A DNA stretch of 64,000 nt from Ryuthela nishihirai. Taxonomy: Eukaryota; Arthropoda; Arachnida; Araneae; Heptathelidae. A program made the position numbers and the translations under genes. The notes beneath the pieces were generated by a model. That model was not told the DNA's origin. It was given only the letters and a program-made list of their open reading frames with translations, and searched no databases. Location: contig JAWZYU010000028.1 in the NCBI GenBank assembly GCA_038380435.1, positions 41,227,095-41,291,094 of the forward strand, read 5' to 3'. Of the stretch, positions 61,807 through 64,000 are shown piece by piece (position 1 is the first letter of the stretch; each line of letters opens with the position of its first letter).

Positions 61807-61992
61807 GCCGTCCCATGGCTGAGTGGTTAACGTGCTTGGCTACTGATCTAAGGGACCTGGGTTCGAGCCCGGGTGTCATTTTTCTGCTGAGGTCCTGCCA
61901 TCCTCTCAGACCTTCTACTATGGCATATAAACTGACAGGCTCCTGTCAGACCTCTGTGGCAAGCAGCTGCTTGAGGGGGTATTTATTTTTAT
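61807..61992 (+). mobile_element. SINE-B solo copy with target-site duplication
   Basis: Flanked by TTATGCAACCCCA at 61793-61805 and 61993-62005. About 20 bp after the tRNA-like part are deleted. The duplication fixes the 3' end of SINE-B as ...GGGGGTATTTATTTTTA. Confidence 0.93.
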
Positions 61993-62104
61993 TTATGCAA
62001 CCCCAAAAAATTTAATATTCTTCTAAAAAAAAAACAAAAAAAAAAAAAACCAACATTTAAAAATTTACCTCTAAAAACCAAAAAAAACCCCCCACACTCC
62101 CAGT

Positions 62105-62405
62105 TTATCTCCACAAAATTCCCCGCCCTTCTCTCTGCCAGTAGGGAACACCTACGGGCTTGGAAAGGCAGCCATCCGTCGGATGGGACGTTAAGTCTGG
62201 CCCCGTGTTCGGAATAGCCATACTCTGTGCCCGTTAAAGAAGACGATGGATGGCCTTGACGGGAGGCTACCATCTGTCTCCTAACAGCTATCCAGTGGAT
62301 CTCCTTCCACCCAGCCTTCTCTGAGCATTAGGGATCCTTGTGACCTGGCCATTTATTCCATTGTATGCAAAAAGTGCCGCTCAGAGATCAAACAACCCAA
62401 CGCAT
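62105..62405 (+). mobile_element. SINE-A copy, headless
   Basis: From 'tttatctccacaaaattccc' to 'aaacaacccaacgc'. Confidence 0.87.
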
Positions 62406-62429
62406 CCCCTCAACCCTCGAGGTAAGGAT

Positions 62430-62690
62430 GAAAATCATTGTTGTCAAGGCAAACTTCGAGTTCTTCTCATTTCACCACGAAAATTTCAAATTTCTAACTT
62501 AAATAATCACAACTCGCAATGTTGATTTAAAACTTTACCATTTTCAACTTTTTCCACCGCTAGAGGGTACAATTATAGCTCGTGGGAGATTATCAAAGTG
62601 CGAAGAGTAACATTTCGTCAATACCTCTCCAACACAAAACTACATTTTTTAATTTATCACTAAAAATAAGAATTGAACATCTATAAACAG
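62430..62690. repeat. repeat R copy
   Basis: 'aacttcgagttcttctcat', 'tttccaccgctagagggtac', 'atttcgtcaatacctctcca' match the copies at 9690-10275 in order. Confidence 0.7.
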
Positions 62691-62727
62691 ACGACGAAAT
62701 GAAAACTTTAGTTCGTGTTTTCTGAAT

Positions 62728-63116
62728 TGGGTTGGGTTGTTTTACCTCTGAGCGGCACTTTTTTGCACACCATGGGCTAAAATGGCCAGATCACAAGGAC
62801 CCCGAAGGCTCAGAGAAGGTTGGGGGAGAGGAGCCACTGGAACAGCTGTTGGGAGACAGATGATAGCCTCCCGTCAAGGCCATCCAGCGTGTTTTTTAAC
62901 GTGCACAGGGAATGGCTCTCTCGCACACGGGGCCACGGTTTAACGTCCCATCCGACGGACGACGGCCTTTCCAAGCCCATCGGTGTCCCCTACTGACCGT
63001 GGGCAGGGCAGGGAATTTTGCGGAGATAAATATCAACGCTGACCTAGCTGGGACTCGAACCTGGGAACTACAGATTACGAGCCTGGCGCGCTACCGACTG
63101 AGTCACCCCCGGCCCG
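62728..63116 (-). mobile_element. SINE-A full copy
   Basis: Minus orientation, near-consensus. Confidence 0.92.
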
Positions 63117-63118
63117 GC

Positions 63119-63225
63119 AGAAAGGGAATTACGGAGAAAATTATCCACAGAAGTCAAGTTGGAACTCGAACCTGGGAACTGCAAATTGGAAACCTGGCGC
63201 CTTACCGACTGAGCCCCCACCGCCA
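63119..63225 (-). mobile_element. SINE-A head fragment
   Basis: 'ggaactcgaacctgggaact' (B box region) to 'accgactgagcccccaccgc' (A box region), diverged. It follows directly on the previous copy. Confidence 0.75.
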
Positions 63226-63463
63226 ATCAAGAGTACTAAAAGAATTCAAAGCTGAACTTGAAATGAAATTAAGTTTATACGAGGTAAAACTTTAACGTTT
63301 ACAAATGAAAATTAAAATAATTTAGAAAAAAAAAACAGCATTTAGAAAAAAAAAACTTGCAAAAATAAATTGTTACAACGTAGGAATAAAAAAAGCGTAT
63401 AAAAGAAGGCGAAATAGAAAACGAATATATCAGAAGTTAAAAACAGAGCAAAACTATGCTTAC

Positions 63464-63515
63464 AACTTTCCAGAGATGACGTCACAGAGTCCTGAACAGC
63501 AAGCGATGATTCTGA
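63464..63515 (-). other. likely metallothionein 5' UTR exon
   Basis: On the minus strand a TATA-like AATAAAAGGGG is followed about 30 nt later by sequence around 63515, then by a good donor GTT|GTAAGC (exon end 63464). The matching acceptor is at 59019. The exact start is inferred. Confidence 0.5.
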
Positions 63516-63536
63516 GTTTTCTCCCCATCGCTTCCC

Positions 63537-63549
63537 CCTTTTATTAGTC
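63537..63549 (-). promoter_or_regulatory. TATA-like box for the metallothionein gene
   Basis: CTAATAAAAGGGG on the minus strand, between the metal-response cores and the proposed first exon. A TATAAAAG on the plus strand at 63400-63407 points the other way and has no gene after it in the window. Confidence 0.45.
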
Positions 63550-63568
63550 GCTAAACAATGTTTGAAGG

Positions 63569-63844
63569 TGCCGAGTGCAAAACGCACCGTGCACACGAGG
63601 GTGCCGTGAGCATCAGCCGCACGGCCCATCGATGGGTGCCCAGTGCAAAAGAATAAATACTCCGCTCGCTCTCTAAGCGAGGGGTGCAAAACTTGGTTTC
63701 AATCTTCGCTCGCAATTGGCTGAAGTCAATGAGCAGGCCACTCTGCAGAGCCAATGACAGTTGTGATTATGATTAGGCACTTTTCCAGATAACAGAGTCA
63801 TCTGCACTCGTGATATCTGTTGTTACAACACGGCCAGGCGCGCA
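63569..63844 (-). promoter_or_regulatory. cluster of metal-response-element cores
   Basis: Five matches to the MRE core TGCRCNC, the binding site of MTF-1: TGCACTCGGCA on the minus strand (63569-63579, near the full TGCRCNCGGCC consensus), TGCACACGAGG on plus (63590-63600), TGCACCC on minus (63682-63688), TGCACTC on plus (63803-63809) and TGCGCGC on minus (63838-63844). They sit upstream of the TATA-like box in a GC-richer island. MTF-1 sites work in either orientation. Confidence 0.65.
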
Positions 63845-64000
63845 CTTCCTGGATCTGTTCCCAGATGGCCTTGCGTGATCGGTGACTGTGACGCATTTCC
63901 TTCTTGAACCGGATGCCCAACTCTTGTGACGTTGTAGTCGTATCAGATCTGATCGCAAGAAACTTTTGGATTTCCGAAGCTTGTCTTAGAGTTTCTTGAA
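63845..64000. other. unassigned upstream sequence
   Basis: GC-richer than the average of the window; no gene recognised before the window ends. Confidence 0.35.

Noticed and set aside
63396..63410. TATAAAAG on the plus strand as a promoter
   Set aside because: No coding exon follows on that strand in the window, and the MRE cluster fits the minus-strand gene better.

Overview
The window is animal nuclear DNA, most likely from an arthropod and perhaps an arachnid. That is inferred from AT-rich introns of 1.3-4.9 kb with GT-AG splice sites, RTE- and Jockey/R1-like LINEs, Tc1/mariner and hAT elements, two tRNA-derived SINE families, and a cysteine-rich metallothionein. No bacterial or organellar signal is visible. 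Family names (SINE-A, SINE-B, MITE-P, repeat R) are mine. Element membership rests on reading copies against each other, not on a database.

Two real genes can be reconstructed, and they converge tail to tail. On the + strand, eleven exons (15690-46767) join in one unbroken frame into 420 residues of a DOMON plus cytochrome b561 protein, like ferric-chelate reductase 1 (FRRS1). The start codon and any signal peptide or Reeler domain were not found and should lie upstream. On the - strand, two coding exons (58980-58742 and 56048-55940) encode a 115-residue modular metallothionein with 33 cysteines. A likely 5' UTR exon, a TATA-like box and a cluster of metal-response-element cores lie at 63464-63844.

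Layout: 1-15.6 kb is repeats (a SINE-B heptamer, a higher-order minisatellite, SINE-A copies, LINE relics). 15.7-47.4 kb is the FRRS1-like gene, whose introns hold most of the SINE-A load, a 54-bp satellite grown from SINE-B, and a Tc1-like element carrying four later insertions. 47.4-55.7 kb is intergenic with RTE LINE relics and a 30-bp minisatellite grown from a SINE-B tail. 55.7-63.8 kb is the metallothionein gene. 63.85-64 kb is unassigned.

The main theme is how SINEs behave here. More than 40 SINE-A copies (about 385 bp, tRNA-like head with intact A and B boxes) carry target-site duplications that can be read directly. They nest inside each other, form dimers, and in two cases sit between direct repeats of 58 and 270 bp. 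SINE-B (about 200 bp) repeatedly seeds tandem arrays: whole-element, head-derived and tail-derived. Its last 30 bp resemble the 3' end of the RTE-like LINE in the same window, which suggests that LINE as its mobilising partner.
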